Origin: REEB95 sp963810055
GTDB taxonomy: Bacteria > Pseudomonadota > Alphaproteobacteria > ATCC43930 > CGMCC-115725
NCBI GenBank assembly: GCA_963810055.1
Contig: CAWEME010000002.1
Coordinates: 1 to 49,549, forward strand
DNA: 49,549 bases
Direction: 5' to 3'
In this document: positions 34,334 through 44,198 of the stretch, piece after piece
Layout of the letters: every line of letters starts with the position of its first letter
Numbering within the stretch: position 1 is the first letter of the stretch
Notes under the pieces: generated by a model
Databases searched by the model: none
Told to the model about the DNA's origin: nothing
What the model saw: the letters and a program-made list of their open reading frames with translations, nothing else
Translations under genes and position numbers: made by a program

Positions 34334-35332
34334 CTACCAGCGCACCAACCCGGCGCCCCAGGTCAATCCGCCGCCCATCGCCTCGAGCAGCACCAGCTGG
34401 CCGGGCTTGATCCTGCCGTCGCCGCTGGCCTCGGCCAAAGCGAGCGGGACCGAGGCCGCCGAGGTGTTGGCGTGACGATCGATGGTCACCACCACCTTGT
34501 CGCTTGCGATGCCCAGCTTCTTGCCGGTGCCGTCGATGATGCGGCGATTGGCCTGATGCGGCACCAGCCAGTCGATATCCTTGGCTTCGAGCCCGTTGGC
34601 GTCGAGCGCCTCTTGCGCCACCTCGGCCAGGCGCTGCACCGCGTGAAGAAAGATCTTCTTGCCTTCCATGCGCACATGCCCGGCCGTGCCGGTGGTGGAC
34701 GGGCCGCCATCGACATAGAGCAGATCGTAGCCTCTGCCGTCGGTGTGCAGATGGGTCGAGAGAATGCCGCGCTCTTTCATGTTCGACCCTCGGCCGGCGG
34801 CTTCGCCGCCATTGACCGGCTTGGCCTCCAGCACCAGGGCGCCGGCGCCATCGCCGAACAGCACGCAGGTGCCGCGATCCGTCCAGTCGAGGATGCGCGA
34901 GAAGGTCTCGGCGCCGATCACCAGGGCGCGCTTGGCCTGGCCGCAACGCAACGCGTTGTCGGCCACGGACAGCGCAAAGATGAACCCGGTGCAAACGGCG
35001 TGGATGTCGAAAGCGGCGCCCTTGGTGACGCCGAGGCTCGCCTGCACCTTGGATGCGGTGGCGGGGAAGGTGTTGTCGGGCGTGGCGGTGGCCAGCACGA
35101 TCAGGTCGATGTCGCCGGCTTTGCACTTCGCCGCCGCCAAGGCCCTTTCGGCCGCTTTGATAGCAAGATGCGAGGTGAATTCGCCCGCGGCGGCGATGTG
35201 CCGCTGGCGGATGCCGGTGCGTTGCACGATCCATTCGTCGGAGGTGTCGAGCTTGGCCGCCAGCTCGGCGTTGGTGACGATGCGCTCGGGCAAATAGGAG
35301 CCGCAGCCCAGGATTTGCGAACGGTAATTCAT
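34334..35332 (-). CDS. fabH: 3-oxoacyl-[ACP] synthase III FabH
   Basis: Condenses acetyl-CoA with malonyl-ACP to start fatty-acid synthesis. In the 332-residue product the catalytic Cys is in DIHAVCTGFIFAL, the His in LVPHQANRRI and the Asn in VVTIDRHANTSAASVPLAL. The start region has the typical ILGCGSYLPERIVTN. It overlaps plsX by 4 nt, so the phospholipid and fatty-acid starting enzymes are coupled. Confidence 0.96.
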   Translation of the reverse strand: MNYRSQILGCGSYLPERIVTNAELAAKLDTSDEWIVQRTGIRQRHIAAAGEFTSHLAIKAAERALAAAKCKAGDIDLIVLATATPDNTFPATASKVQASLGVTKGAAFDIHAVCTGFIFALSVADNALRCGQAKRALVIGAETFSRILDWTDRGTCVLFGDGAGALVLEAKPVNGGEAAGRGSNMKERGILSTHLHTDGRGYDLLYVDGGPSTTGTAGHVRMEGKKIFLHAVQRLAEVAQEALDANGLEAKDIDWLVPHQANRRIIDGTGKKLGIASDKVVVTIDRHANTSAASVPLALAEASGDGRIKPGQLVLLEAMGGGLTWGAGLVRW

Positions 35333-36375
35333 GGACCCCCGCCGCTTGCCGCCACGGGCAACGCGCTCATCTGCAGGATCTCCTCATGCAGCTTGTCGAG
35401 GAATCCGTTGATCTCCATGTCGCAAGCCACGCCGATGGCGTTGGCGAAGCCCAAGGCGTCGGTCGAGCCGTGGCTTTTGACGCAGATGCCCTGGATGCCC
35501 AGGAATACCGCGCCGTTATAGCGCCGCGGGTCCATCCGTTTCCTGAGTTTGGCCAGCGATCGGCTGGCGAAAACATAGCCCAGCCGGGCCATCAGCGAAT
35601 TGCGGAAGGCGGCGCGCAGGAAGCTGGTATAGAGCCCCGCCGTGCCCTCGATGGTCTTGAGCGCGACGTTTCCCGTGAAACCGTCGGTCACCACCACGTC
35701 GACCGTTCCCGCGGCGATGTCGTTGCCCTCGATGAAGCCGTGGAATTTGACCGGGGCGCCCGGCCCTCGCAGGCGCAAAGCCGCGCCGCGCACCGCGTCG
35801 TTGCCTTTCATTTCCTCGGCGCCCACGTTCAGCAAGCCGACGACCGGCTGGGACACGCCCAGCACGGTGCGCGCGAACACGTCGCCCAGCAACGCGAACT
35901 GCACCAGATTTTCGGAATCGCATGCGACATTGGCGCCGAGATCCAGCATCACGCTCTCGCTCCGGAGCGTCGGCATGAAGCAGGCGATCGCCGGCCGGTC
36001 GATACCCGGAATCATCTTGAGCACGAATTTCGCCATCGCCATGAGCGCGCCGGTGTTGCCGGCCGAAACCACGCAGTCGGCCTCGCCCGCCGCCACCGCG
36101 TCGATGGCGAGCCGCATCGAGGAATTCCGCGCGCCGCGCAACGCGGCCGAGGGCTTGGCGTCGTCGGTGACGAATTCGTCGGTATGCCGGATGACGGCGT
36201 GCGCCTTGAGCTTGGGCAGCTTGTCCAGGAGCGGACGGATGCGGGCCTCGATGCCGTAGAACAGGAACTCGGCATGCGGGAAGCGCTCGTGCGCGATGGA
36301 AGCGCCTTTCACCACCATGTCGGGCGCCTGTTCGCCGCCCATGGCGTCGAGCGCGATGACCACCCGTTTGCTCAC
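35329..36375 (-). CDS. plsX: Phosphate acyltransferase PlsX
   Basis: Makes acyl-phosphate from acyl-ACP, the donor for PlsY in phospholipid synthesis. The 348-residue product has VIALDAMGGEQAPDMVVKGA at the start, then AVAAGEADCVVSAGNTGALM, GANVACDSENLVQFALLGD and DVVVTDGFTGNVALKTIEG. It lies after rpmF and is coupled to fabH, the standard order. It acts at the inner face of the membrane. Confidence 0.96.
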   Translation of the reverse strand: MSKRVVIALDAMGGEQAPDMVVKGASIAHERFPHAEFLFYGIEARIRPLLDKLPKLKAHAVIRHTDEFVTDDAKPSAALRGARNSSMRLAIDAVAAGEADCVVSAGNTGALMAMAKFVLKMIPGIDRPAIACFMPTLRSESVMLDLGANVACDSENLVQFALLGDVFARTVLGVSQPVVGLLNVGAEEMKGNDAVRGAALRLRGPGAPVKFHGFIEGNDIAAGTVDVVVTDGFTGNVALKTIEGTAGLYTSFLRAAFRNSLMARLGYVFASRSLAKLRKRMDPRRYNGAVFLGIQGICVKSHGSTDALGFANAIGVACDMEINGFLDKLHEEILQMSALPVAASGGGP

Positions 36376-36403
36376 AGCCGGGTTTCCCCCGCCCGCGCGC
36401 GCG

Positions 36404-36592
36404 TCACGCCGTCTCGGTCGGAGCCGGAACCACTTCGCGCCCGTCGTAATAGCCGCAGGCGGCGCAGAGGTGATGCGGCCGCCTCAGCTCGCCGCAGTTC
36501 GGGCATTCGACGTAAACCGACGGCTTCAGCGCGTGGTGCGAGCGCCGCATGTTGCGGCGCGACTTGGAGGTCTTTTTCTTCGGAACTGCCAT
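36404..36592 (-). CDS. rpmF: Large ribosomal subunit protein bL32
   Basis: A 62-residue ribosomal protein: MAVPKKKTSKSRRNMRRSHH, then the zinc-type pair CPNCGELRRPHHLCAACGYY and a short acidic end. All four cysteines are present. It precedes plsX by 28 nt and follows the DUF177/YceD gene, the conserved yceD-rpmF-plsX arrangement. Confidence 0.97.
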   Translation of the reverse strand: MAVPKKKTSKSRRNMRRSHHALKPSVYVECPNCGELRRPHHLCAACGYYDGREVVPAPTETA

Positions 36593-36687
36593 GGAATGAA
36601 ACTCGGAAGTTTTGGGGGAGTTTGACCCCGGCGGGGCCGGGACGCAGTTAGGTAGCGAAAATCGGGCTTTACCGCAACCTCGTTCGC

Positions 36688-37212
36688 CTATTCCTTGGAA
36701 TTATTCTGCTTTTTCAGGGCTGCCAGGGCCTGGAAGGGCGACAAGGGCTTGGATGCCCCTTCCGGGATCGAGGCTTCGGCGCCGGGAGCGTGGGGAAACC
36801 GGTCGAGCGCCAGCGAAAGCTGCTGGGCCACCGCTTCGCCGATATCGATGACGCCGTTTTCAATCGGCTCGATGGTTTCGGCCGCGCCGTCGAGATTGAC
36901 CTCCTGCGCCTCCCCGCCGCCGCCGTAAAGCACGCTGAACCCCTCCTCGACGCGGCTTTTGACCGGCGCCAGCGTCACGACGCAGGCCTGCGTCACGTCG
37001 GCGTCGAGCTCGGCGGTCAGGCGGAAAAGGCCGCCGGGAATCTGTTCCAGGCGCACCACCGCCGCGAGCCGGTCGAGCGCCAAAAGATCGAAGCGCTTGG
37101 CGAGGGCATCGCGTTCCGCCGGGTTGGCGGCGATCTCGAAGTGCCGCCCGTCGCGCGTCAGGCGCGTGATCTCGATGGGCCGGGAGAATTCGGGCGCGGG
37201 CGACGCTTTCAT
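36688..37212 (-). CDS. YceD/DUF177 family protein
   Basis: A 174-residue protein of the YceD (DUF177) family, linked to 23S rRNA processing in some bacteria. It has a two-part pattern: LDADVTQACVVTLAPVKSRVEE with one of the usual pair of cysteines, and PIENGVIDIGEAVAQQLSLA. The C-terminus (PLSPFQALAALKKQ) is the short conserved end. It lies directly before rpmF, and its start overlaps the upstream UQCC gene by 4 nt. Confidence 0.9.
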   Translation of the reverse strand: MKASPAPEFSRPIEITRLTRDGRHFEIAANPAERDALAKRFDLLALDRLAAVVRLEQIPGGLFRLTAELDADVTQACVVTLAPVKSRVEEGFSVLYGGGGEAQEVNLDGAAETIEPIENGVIDIGEAVAQQLSLALDRFPHAPGAEASIPEGASKPLSPFQALAALKKQNNSKE

Positions 37213-37745
37213 GGCCCCTCCTCCGCCGCCGCCAGCGGCAGTTCGCCGCGCAGCAGATCCTCGACCGGCGCGCGCGCCAGCGCCGCTTCCTGGCGGCGCA
37301 GATAGGATGCCAAGGCCGCGAGCTGCGCGGGCGCCGGCTCGGCCGTGCCGAACAGATTGCGTTTCAGCGCCTGCTCGAGATTCTCCTCGCCCGCGAGTTC
37401 CCGCTCATAGGCGCGGATGCGGCCAAAGAAGGACTGCGCCATGGCCTTGACCTGGCGGCCGACGCCGAGATCGGAGGCGCCCATTTCTCGCAAGTTCCGG
37501 TCGAGATCGGCGAACATGATATCGAACAGCTCCTGGGAGAAACCGGCGGCTAGGGGCGCGAATTTGAGCCGCCGCAGCGCCAAGAAGGCATGGAGCGCGA
37601 TCATCTCAAAACGCCCGTCGAGCGTATCGGGCACGCCCCAATGGGCGAAGAAGGCCTCCGCGCGCGAAGCCCGGACGATCTCGCCATAAAGCGCATGAAC
37701 GGCGTCGAAACGGGGTTTGCGGCGGAACAGCGCGGCCAAAGTCAT
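37209..37745 (-). CDS. Ubiquinol-cytochrome c chaperone (CBP3/UQCC1) family protein
   Basis: A 178-residue helical protein of the family whose mitochondrial members (Cbp3/UQCC1) help make cytochrome b of the bc1 complex: VHALYGEIVRASRAEAFFAH, FEMIALHAFLALRRLK, ELFDIMFADLDRNLREMGAS and VGRQVKAMAQSFFGRIRAYE. It is divergent from bamE, with a 62-nt gap, and coupled to yceD. The bacterial role is inferred from the mitochondrial family. Confidence 0.9.
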   Translation of the reverse strand: MTLAALFRRKPRFDAVHALYGEIVRASRAEAFFAHWGVPDTLDGRFEMIALHAFLALRRLKFAPLAAGFSQELFDIMFADLDRNLREMGASDLGVGRQVKAMAQSFFGRIRAYERELAGEENLEQALKRNLFGTAEPAPAQLAALASYLRRQEAALARAPVEDLLRGELPLAAAEEGP

Positions 37746-37807
37746 GTCAAAAACCCCGGATAGCCCATTGAAAGACGGGGCCTTTCAGGATACAACTTTC
37801 CGCCGAC

Positions 37808-38305
37808 ATGGAGATGTTTTTCAAGCCCCTTGATCGCCGCCGCTGGCGCCTGGCCGCGCAGCTTGGCGCCGCATTGGCGTTGGCGCTGGCGCTGGCGTCC
37901 TGCGGCATTCCGGTCGATCAGCGCGGCAATCTGCCCGACGAGCGCAACCTTTCCCAAATCAAGCCGGGCGAAACCGACAAGGCGACGGTGACGCGCCTGA
38001 TCGGCTCGCCCTCCTCGGTCGCCGCCTTCGATCCCAACACCTGGTATTACATCAGCCAGAAAACCAAGACCGTGGCCTTCTTCCGCACCGACGTGCTCGA
38101 TCAAGAAGTGATCGCGATCACCTTCGATGAGGACGGCAAGGTCAAGAGCATCAGCAACCGCGGCCTTCAAGACGCCGAGGCGGTGACGCCCAATCCCAAC
38201 GTCACGCCGACCAAAGGCCGCGAATTCTCGACCATCGAGATGTTCCTCGGCAATTTCGGCAAGTTCGTCAACAAGAAGCCCCGCAGCGAGGACAACGGGC
38301 AATAA
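37808..38305 (+). CDS. bamE: Outer-membrane protein assembly factor BamE (SmpA/OmlA)
   Basis: A 165-residue lipoprotein of the outer-membrane beta-barrel assembly machine. The signal peptide ends in the lipobox LALASCGIPV, with Cys at about residue 32. The BamE domain follows: GETDKATVTRLIGSPSSVAA, NTWYYISQKTKTVAFF and EVIAITFDEDGKVKSISNRG. The N-terminal part (MEMFFKPLDRRRWRLAAQ) is basic, as needed. The usual neighbour is the UQCC gene on the other strand, as here. Confidence 0.92.
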   Translation: MEMFFKPLDRRRWRLAAQLGAALALALALASCGIPVDQRGNLPDERNLSQIKPGETDKATVTRLIGSPSSVAAFDPNTWYYISQKTKTVAFFRTDVLDQEVIAITFDEDGKVKSISNRGLQDAEAVTPNPNVTPTKGREFSTIEMFLGNFGKFVNKKPRSEDNGQ

Positions 38306-38361
38306 GCCCGCGCCTCCCCGGCCTTTCCGTTTAAAGATCAGCGCCAGAGGGTCCCGGCGCG

Positions 38362-40458
38362 TCAGTGCCAGGCGGCGAGTATCGCCAGCAGCAAAATCGC
38401 CACGATGTTGGTGATCTTGATCATCGGGTTGACCGCCGGCCCGGCGGTGTCCTTGTAGGGATCGCCGACGGTGTCGCCGGTCACCGCGGCCTTGTGGGCG
38501 TCCGAGCCCTTGCCGCCGTAACGGCCTTCCTCGATGTATTTCTTGGCGTTGTCCCAGGCGCCGCCGCCCGAAGTCATGGAAATGGCGACGAAGATGCCGG
38601 TGACGATCGTCCCCAGCAGCATCGCGCCCAGCGCGCTGAATCCGGCGGCCTTGCCGCCGATCGCCGAGACGACGAAATAGAGCACGATCGGCGCCAGCAC
38701 CGGCAGCAGCGACGGCACGATCATCTCCTTGATCGCCGCCTTGGTGAGCAGATCGACGGCGCGGCCGTAATCGGGCTTGCCCTTGCCCGACATGATGCCC
38801 TTGATCTCCTTGAACTGGCGGCGCACCTCGACCACCACCGAGCCGGCGGCGCGGCCGACCGCGGTCATGCCCATCGAGCCGAAGAGATAGGGCAACAGGC
38901 CGCCGATGAAGAGGCCGATCACCACATAGGGGTCCTGCAAGGCGAAGCGCACGTCGAGGTCGGGGAAGTAATGGCGCAGATCGTTGGTGTAGGCGGCGAA
39001 CAGCACCAGCGCCGCGAGCGCGGCCGAGCCGATGGCGTAGCCCTTGGTCACCGCCTTGGTGGTGTTGCCGACGGCGTCGAGCGCGTCGGTGATCTTGCGC
39101 ACTTCTTTCGGCAGATTGGCCATTTCCGCGATGCCGCCGGCGTTGTCGGTGACCGGCCCGTAGGCGTCGAGCGCCACGATCATGCCGGCCAGGGCCAGCA
39201 TGGTGGTCGCGGCGATGCCGATGCCGAACACGCCGCTCAAGAGATAGGAGACGATGATGCCGGCGCAGATCACGATCACCGGCAGCGCCGTCGACTTCCA
39301 TCGAGATGGCCAGGCCTTGGATGACGTTGGTGCCGTGGCCGGTGGTCGAGCTTTTGGCGATGCTCTGGACCGGGCGGTAGGAGGTCGAGGTGTAGTATTC
39401 GGTGATCCAGACCAGAAGGCCGGTGACGGCCAGGCCGGCCAGCGCGCAACCGAACAGGTGATAGCCGGTGGTGGTGGCGCCGCCGTTCATGACCAGCGTG
39501 TCGCTCAAGCCGACCAGCTTGTAGATCGTGAACCAGATCGCTCCGGCCGACAGGATGCCGGCCGCGATCAGGCCCTTATAGAGCGCCCCCATGATGTTCT
39601 TGCTCGGTGCCGAGCCGGACGAAAAAGGTGCCGATCACCGACGCGAAGATGCACACCCCGCCGATCAGCAGCGGCAGCAGCATCATGGTGTCGCGCAAGG
39701 CGCCGTCGAAGAAGATCGCGCATAGCAGCATGGTCGCGACGATGGTCACGGCATAGGTCTCGAACAGATCGGCCGCCATGCCGGCGCAGTCGCCGACATT
39801 GTCGCCCACATTGTCGGCGATCACCGCCGGGTTGCGGGGATCGTCCTCGGGAATGCCGGCCTCGACCTTGCCCACCAGATCGGCGCCGACATCGGCGCCC
39901 TTGGTGAAGATGCCGCCGCCCAGCCGCGCGAAAATGGAGATCAGCGAGGCGCCGAAGCTCAAGGCCACCAGCGCTTCGAGAATGGGACGCGGATTGTCGA
40001 CCGGCAGCGTCGAGCGCAGGAACAGGTAGTAGAGCGAAACGCCCAACAGCCCCAACCCCACCACCAGCATGCCGGTGACCGCGCCGGCGCGGAACGCCAG
40101 ATCGAGGCCGGCGGCGAGGCCCTTCTTGCGCCGCCTGGGCGGTGCGCACATTGGCGCGCACCGAAATATTCATGCCGATATAACCGGCCGAGCCCGACAG
40201 CACCGCGCCGATCAGGAATCCGAGCCCGCTGCGCCAGCCCAGCGTGACCGTCAGGATAATCAGGATCACCACGCCGACCATGGCGATGGTGCGGTATTGG
40301 CGGTTGAGATAGGCCTTGGCGCCTTCCTGCACCGCGGCGGCGATTTCCTGCATGCGCGCCGAACCGGGATCGGCCGACAACACCATTTGGCTGGTCACGA
40401 TGCCGTAGAGCACGGCGGTCACGCCGCCGAGGATGATCACCCAATAGGCCAAGGTCAT
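38362..40458 (-). CDS. hppA: K+-independent H+-translocating pyrophosphatase HppA (three frameshifts)
   Basis: Membrane pyrophosphatase that pumps protons with PPi energy. The start MTLAYWVIILGGVTAVLYG is at ATG 40458. Catalytic blocks include KGADVGADLVGKVEAGIPED, DNVGDNVGDCAGMAADLFE and AYGPVTDNAGGIAEM. GNTTKAVTKGYAIGSAALAA has Lys at the position that marks K+-independent enzymes. The gene is broken at about 40122 (GGG for GG), 39601 (extra A) and 39296 (extra A). In each case removing one base rejoins perfect family sequence (AQEGLAAGLD; EQNIMGALYK; SMESTALPVI), giving about 697 residues. Three breaks in one long gene with intact motifs point to sequencing errors, not decay. Confidence 0.92.
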
Positions 40459-40587
40459 GTCGGATATCCCCCGATCTCGAATCGTTCCGGAAAAAGCGGG
40501 CGGACCATGCCAGAACGCCACCGCCGAGGCAACCCATGAGGATTGCAGGCGGAAGGCTGGCCCCAGGCTAAGGCCCGGGCTCGGGAA

Positions 40588-41572
40588 TCAGAAGTGGCGG
40601 TAGCCGGTTTGCGGCACCAGGGCGGGCCGGCCTTCGGCGTCGAGCACGCGGACCCCTTCCCTCTTTTCAAAGCGGCCGACCGGCGTCAGCGGCAGTTTGA
40701 GTTTCTTGGCGAGAGCGGCGAGGCGCTTTTCCGCCTTTGCGGGCGCGGCGAAGACCAGCTCGTAATCGTCGCCCGCTCCCAACGCCGCGAAAATGCGCTC
40801 GGGCTCGGCCTCAACCGCCGCGCGCGCGGGCTTGGACAACGGCAGTTTCCTGGCCTCGATGGTGGCGCCGAGCTTCGAGGCGGTGCAGACATGGCCGAGA
40901 TCGGCGACCAGCCCGTCGGAAATATCGGCGGCGGCATGCGCCAGCCCCACCAGAGCGCGGCCCAATTCGAGCCGCGGCTCGGGCAGGCGGTAACGGCGGA
41001 TCAGGAAATCGCGCCCGGCCGGATCGAGCCCGGCCAACTCGCCCTTGAGCGCGGCCAGGCCCAGCGCCGCGTCGCCCAAGGTTCCCGAGACATAGACCCG
41101 GTCGCCCGGCTTGGCGCCGGAACGCAGGATGGCCTTGCCCCGCTTCACCGTGCCGAAGGCCGCGACCGAGAGCGTCGCCGGCCCCGGCGTCGCGCTCGAA
41201 TCCCCGCCATAGAGCTTGATGCCGAAACGCTTCTGGTCGGCGGCCAGGCCCTTGGCGAATTGCCTCGAGCCAGGCTTCGCCGCATGCCGGCGGCAGGCAG
41301 GTCACCAGCAGATAACCCACCGGCGTCGCGCCCTTGGCGGCGAGATCCGACAGATTGACCCGCAGCAATTTCTGCGCGACCTGGCCCGGCGGGTCGTCGG
41401 GCCGGTAATGCACGCCTTCGACGATGGCGTCGGTCTTGAGCACGTATTGCTCGCCCGTTGCGCCGGGAATCAATCCGACGTCGTCGAGCAGCCGCAAGCC
41501 GCCCGGCGCCGCCAGCGGCGCGAAGAAGCGCGCGATGCGCTCGAATTCATCGAGATGCGGGTTCGGCGCCAT
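40588..41572 (-). CDS. thiL: Thiamine-monophosphate kinase ThiL (one frameshift)
   Basis: Phosphorylates thiamine monophosphate to the active diphosphate. The N-terminal frame carries DEFERIARFFAPLA, LLDDVGLIPGATGEQYVLK, TDAIVEGVHYRPDDPPGQVA and LRVNLSDLAAKGATPVGYLL; the C-terminal frame has RGKAILRSGAKPGDRVYVSG, DISDGLVADLGHV and LGAGDDYELVFAA. One extra base in GGCAATTCG (plus strand about 41260) breaks it. Corrected, it reads LEAFAKGLAADQKRFGIKLY then GGDSSATPGPATLSVAAFG, about 327 residues. The start overlaps the nusB end by 26 nt. Confidence 0.9.
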
Positions 41573-42042
41573 GGCGCTTCTCCCCGAGTTCGCCCGCGCG
41601 CATCCGGCGCGCCAGGCTGTCGAGCACGCCGTTGACCAGCCCCGGCTCCTTCTCGCCGAAGAAGGCATGGGCGATGTCGAGATACTCGTTGATGACGATT
41701 TCCGCCGGCACGTCCGGGCGGTGCGCCAGCTCGAAGGCGCCGCAGCGCAGAATGGCGCGCAACACGGTTTCGAGCCGGTTCGAGCGGCCAGTCCGGCGAC
41801 AGCGCGGCCGAAATCGCGCGGTCGAGCTCGGCCTGATGCGATGCCGCGCCTGCGGCGACGTCGCCGAAGAATTCCTTGTCGGCTTCGCCGAAATCCTCGC
41901 CCTTGGCCCCGTCGCCGAGCCGGTGGGCCAAAAATTCCTCGATCACCTGGCGCGGCTCGGCCTGGGTCAGCTCGATCTGGTAGAGCGCCTGCACCGCGGC
42001 AAGCCGCGCGGATGTCCGCCTGCGGCCGGTGGGCGCGTTCAC
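41547..42042 (-). CDS. nusB: Transcription antitermination factor NusB (one frameshift)
   Basis: Helical RNA-binding protein for rRNA antitermination. The N-terminal frame (RRRTSARLAAVQALYQIELT, VIEEFLAHRLGDGAKGEDF) and the C-terminal frame (VLRAILRCGAFELAHRPDVP, AEIVINEYLDIAHAFFGEKE, PGLVNGVLDSLARRMRAGEL) rejoin when one C of GAACCGGCT (plus strand about 41775) is removed, giving PLERLETVLRAIL and about 164 residues. The start GTG 42042 overlaps the ribH stop by 4 nt (GTGA). Order ribH-nusB-thiL is conserved. Confidence 0.9.
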
Positions 42043-42479
42043 CGGCTCTTGTCCGAGAAACGCTGCTTCACCGCGATCATGGCGAGACAGGCCCGCGCCG
42101 CCTCGCCGCCCTTGTCCTTCTTGTCCTTGCGCGCGCGCGCCATCGCCTGGCGTTCGTTCTCGACCGTCAGCACGCCGAAGCCCACGGCCAGGCCCTTGAG
42201 CGCCAGGTCCTGGATGCCGCGCGCGCATTCGGCGCAGATCAGGTCGTAATGCGAGGTCTCCCCGCGGATGACGCAGCCCAGCGCGACGAAGCCGTCATAT
42301 TTGTCCGCGGCCGCCGCCATCGCGATGGCGGCGGGAATTTCGAAGCAGCCGGGCACCTCGATCTTGTCGTAATCGGCGCCGGCCGCATTCAGTGCCGCCT
42401 GCGCGCCGTCCAGCAACGCATTGGCAATGTGCGCGTAGTACCGCGCCTCGACGATCAGGACCTGCGGCTTCTTGGCCAT
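42039..42479 (-). CDS. ribH: 6,7-dimethyl-8-ribityllumazine synthase
   Basis: Joins the ribityl pyrimidine and dihydroxybutanone phosphate in riboflavin synthesis. The 146-residue product shows VLIVEARYYAHIANALLDGA at the start, VPGCFEIPAAIAMAAAADKY, GFVALGCVIRGETSHYDLIC and the end LAVGFGVLTVENERQAMARA. The catalytic His is in GETSHYD. It starts 1 nt after ribBX and overlaps nusB by 4 nt. Confidence 0.95.
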   Translation of the reverse strand: MAKKPQVLIVEARYYAHIANALLDGAQAALNAAGADYDKIEVPGCFEIPAAIAMAAAADKYDGFVALGCVIRGETSHYDLICAECARGIQDLALKGLAVGFGVLTVENERQAMARARKDKKDKGGEAARACLAMIAVKQRFSDKSR

Positions 42480-42480
42480 G

Positions 42481-43595
42481 TCAGCGGCCGGGTTCGATCG
42501 GCCGGCGTTCGGCCACCGTCAGGCCATAGCCTTCGAGGCCGACGATGCTGCGTTCGGTGTTGGACAACAGGATCATGTCGCGCACGCCGAGATCGAACAG
42601 GATCTGCGCGCCGATGCCGTAATCGCGCAATTCCGGCACGGTCTTGCCGGTTTCGAGGAAACCGCGCACGCGATTCGACAGCGCCGTGGGCGTGGATTCC
42701 CGCAGCAGCACGACGACGCCCCTTCCCTCCTTGGCGATCATGTCCATCGCGGCTTGCAGCAGCCCGGCGCGGCCGCTCCGGATGCTGCCCAGCGCGTCGT
42801 CGAGCACGTTGAGCGCGTGCATGCGCACCAGCACCGGCTCCTTGGTCGAGAGGTCGCCCTTCACCAGCGCGATGTGCTCGGCATAGGCGACCTTGTTGAC
42901 GTAGACGATGCATCTGCCAAATGCCGCCATGAATCGCCGGAAAGTCGGTGGACAGCACGCGCTCGATGATGCGGTCGTGGCGGCGGCGATAGGCGATCAG
43001 ATCGGCGATGGTCGCCACCTTGACGCCGTGCAGCTGCGCGAACGCGACCAGGTCGGCGCGCCGCGCCATGGTGCCGTCGTCGTTCATGATCTCGCAGATC
43101 ACGCCCGAGGGATTGAGGCCGGCCAGGCGCGCGATGTCGACCGCCGCCTCGGTATGGCCGGTGCGCACCAGCACGCCGCCGTCGCGCGCCATCAGCGGAA
43201 ACACGTGGCCGGGCGTGACGATGTCCTCCGGGCCCTTGCTCGGGTCGATGGCGGCGGCGACGGTGCGGGCCCGGTCCGGCGCGGAGATGCCGGTGGTCAC
43301 GCCGTCGCGCGCCTCGATCGAGACGGTGAAGGCGGTCTGGAGCCGCGAGGCGTTCTGCTGCGCCATCAGCGGCAGTTTCAAGCTGCTCGACCCGCTCGCG
43401 CGTCAGCGCCAGGCAGATCAGGCCGCGGCCGTGCTTGGCCATGAAGTTGATCGCCGCGGGCGTCGCCATCTGCGCCGGGATGATGAGGTCGCCCTCGTTC
43501 TCGCGGCTTTCGTCGTCGACCAGGATGAACATCCGGCCGTTGCGCGCTTCCTCGATGATTTCCTCGGTCGGCGAGGCGATTTCGACGAAGCTCAT
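42481..43595 (-). CDS. ribB: DHBP synthase fused to a degenerate GTP-cyclohydrolase-II-like domain (RibBX; two frameshifts)
   Basis: The N-terminal half is a complete 3,4-dihydroxy-2-butanone-4-phosphate synthase (DDESRENEGDLIIPAQM, KHGRGLICLAL, PGHVFPLMA, RTGHTEAAVDIARLAGL). The C-terminal half is homologous to RibA but lacks the zinc cysteines: where RibA has CLTGD...LRCDCG, this has HALNVLDDALGSIRSGRAG, and EGRN is replaced by ESTP. It matches the RibX type described in some proteobacteria, so GTP cyclohydrolase activity must come from another gene. Extra bases at about 43380 and 42907 break the frame; corrected joins read RVEQLKLPLMAQQN and GGIWQMHVYVNKVAYAEH, for about 370 residues. The start overlaps the ribE stop by 4 nt. 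Confidence 0.88.
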
Positions 43596-44185
43596 GCGGG
43601 AGCCATCGCCAACAGCCGCGCGACATAACGCGCGATGACGTCGAGCTCGAGATTGACCCGATCCCCGGGTTGAAGTTGTCCAAGAGTCGTCTTGGCCAGC
43701 GTCAACGGAATCAGGTTGACGCCGAAGCGCCGCCCCTCGACCTCGTTGACGGTGAGCGAGACGCCGTCGAGCGAAACCGAGCCCTTGCTTGCTATCGACA
43801 ATTCCAGCGGCCGCGGCGCTTCGAAAGTCAAGCGGACGCTGTCGCCTTCGGACCGCCGCGCCACCACCGTCGCCAGGCCGTCGACATGCCCCATCACCAT
43901 GTGCCCGCCCAGCTCGTCGCCCAGCCGCAGCGAACGCTCGAGATTGAGCCGGGTGCCCACCTTCCAGCCGCCGGCGGTGGAGCGCGAACGCGTCTCGGCC
44001 GAGACCCGGACCGAGAACCAGTCCTTGCCCTTGTCGGCGGCCGACAGGCAGATGCCCGCGCAGGCGATCGAGCCGCCCGGGGCCAGATCGCCGAGATCGA
44101 GGCCGGTGGCGATGGTGAAGCCCACATCGCCGCCCGGCTGGACGGCGCGCACCTGGCCGATATCGCTGATGATTCCGGTAAACAT
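43592..44185 (-). CDS. ribE: Riboflavin synthase, alpha chain
   Basis: Converts two lumazine molecules into riboflavin. The 197-residue product starts MFTGIISDIGQV and shows the two repeated beta-barrel lobes, with SIACAGICLSAA in the first, then LGGHMVMGHVDGLA and SVSLDGVSLTVNEVEGRRFG in the second. The start ATG 44185 is the family start; the open frame extends 15 codons upstream, overlapping ribD. It follows ribD by 13 nt and overlaps ribBX by 4 nt. Confidence 0.95.
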   Translation of the reverse strand: MFTGIISDIGQVRAVQPGGDVGFTIATGLDLGDLAPGGSIACAGICLSAADKGKDWFSVRVSAETRSRSTAGGWKVGTRLNLERSLRLGDELGGHMVMGHVDGLATVVARRSEGDSVRLTFEAPRPLELSIASKGSVSLDGVSLTVNEVEGRRFGVNLIPLTLAKTTLGQLQPGDRVNLELDVIARYVARLLAMAPA

Positions 44186-44198
44186 GAACGGGCTCAAT

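Noticed and set aside
38362..40458. Programmed +1 frameshifting as a biological system (three sites in hppA, two in ribBX)
   Set aside because: The sites share no slippery sequence, codon or downstream structure. They lie at random places in the genes, and many genes of similar length have none. Sequencing error is the simpler reading.
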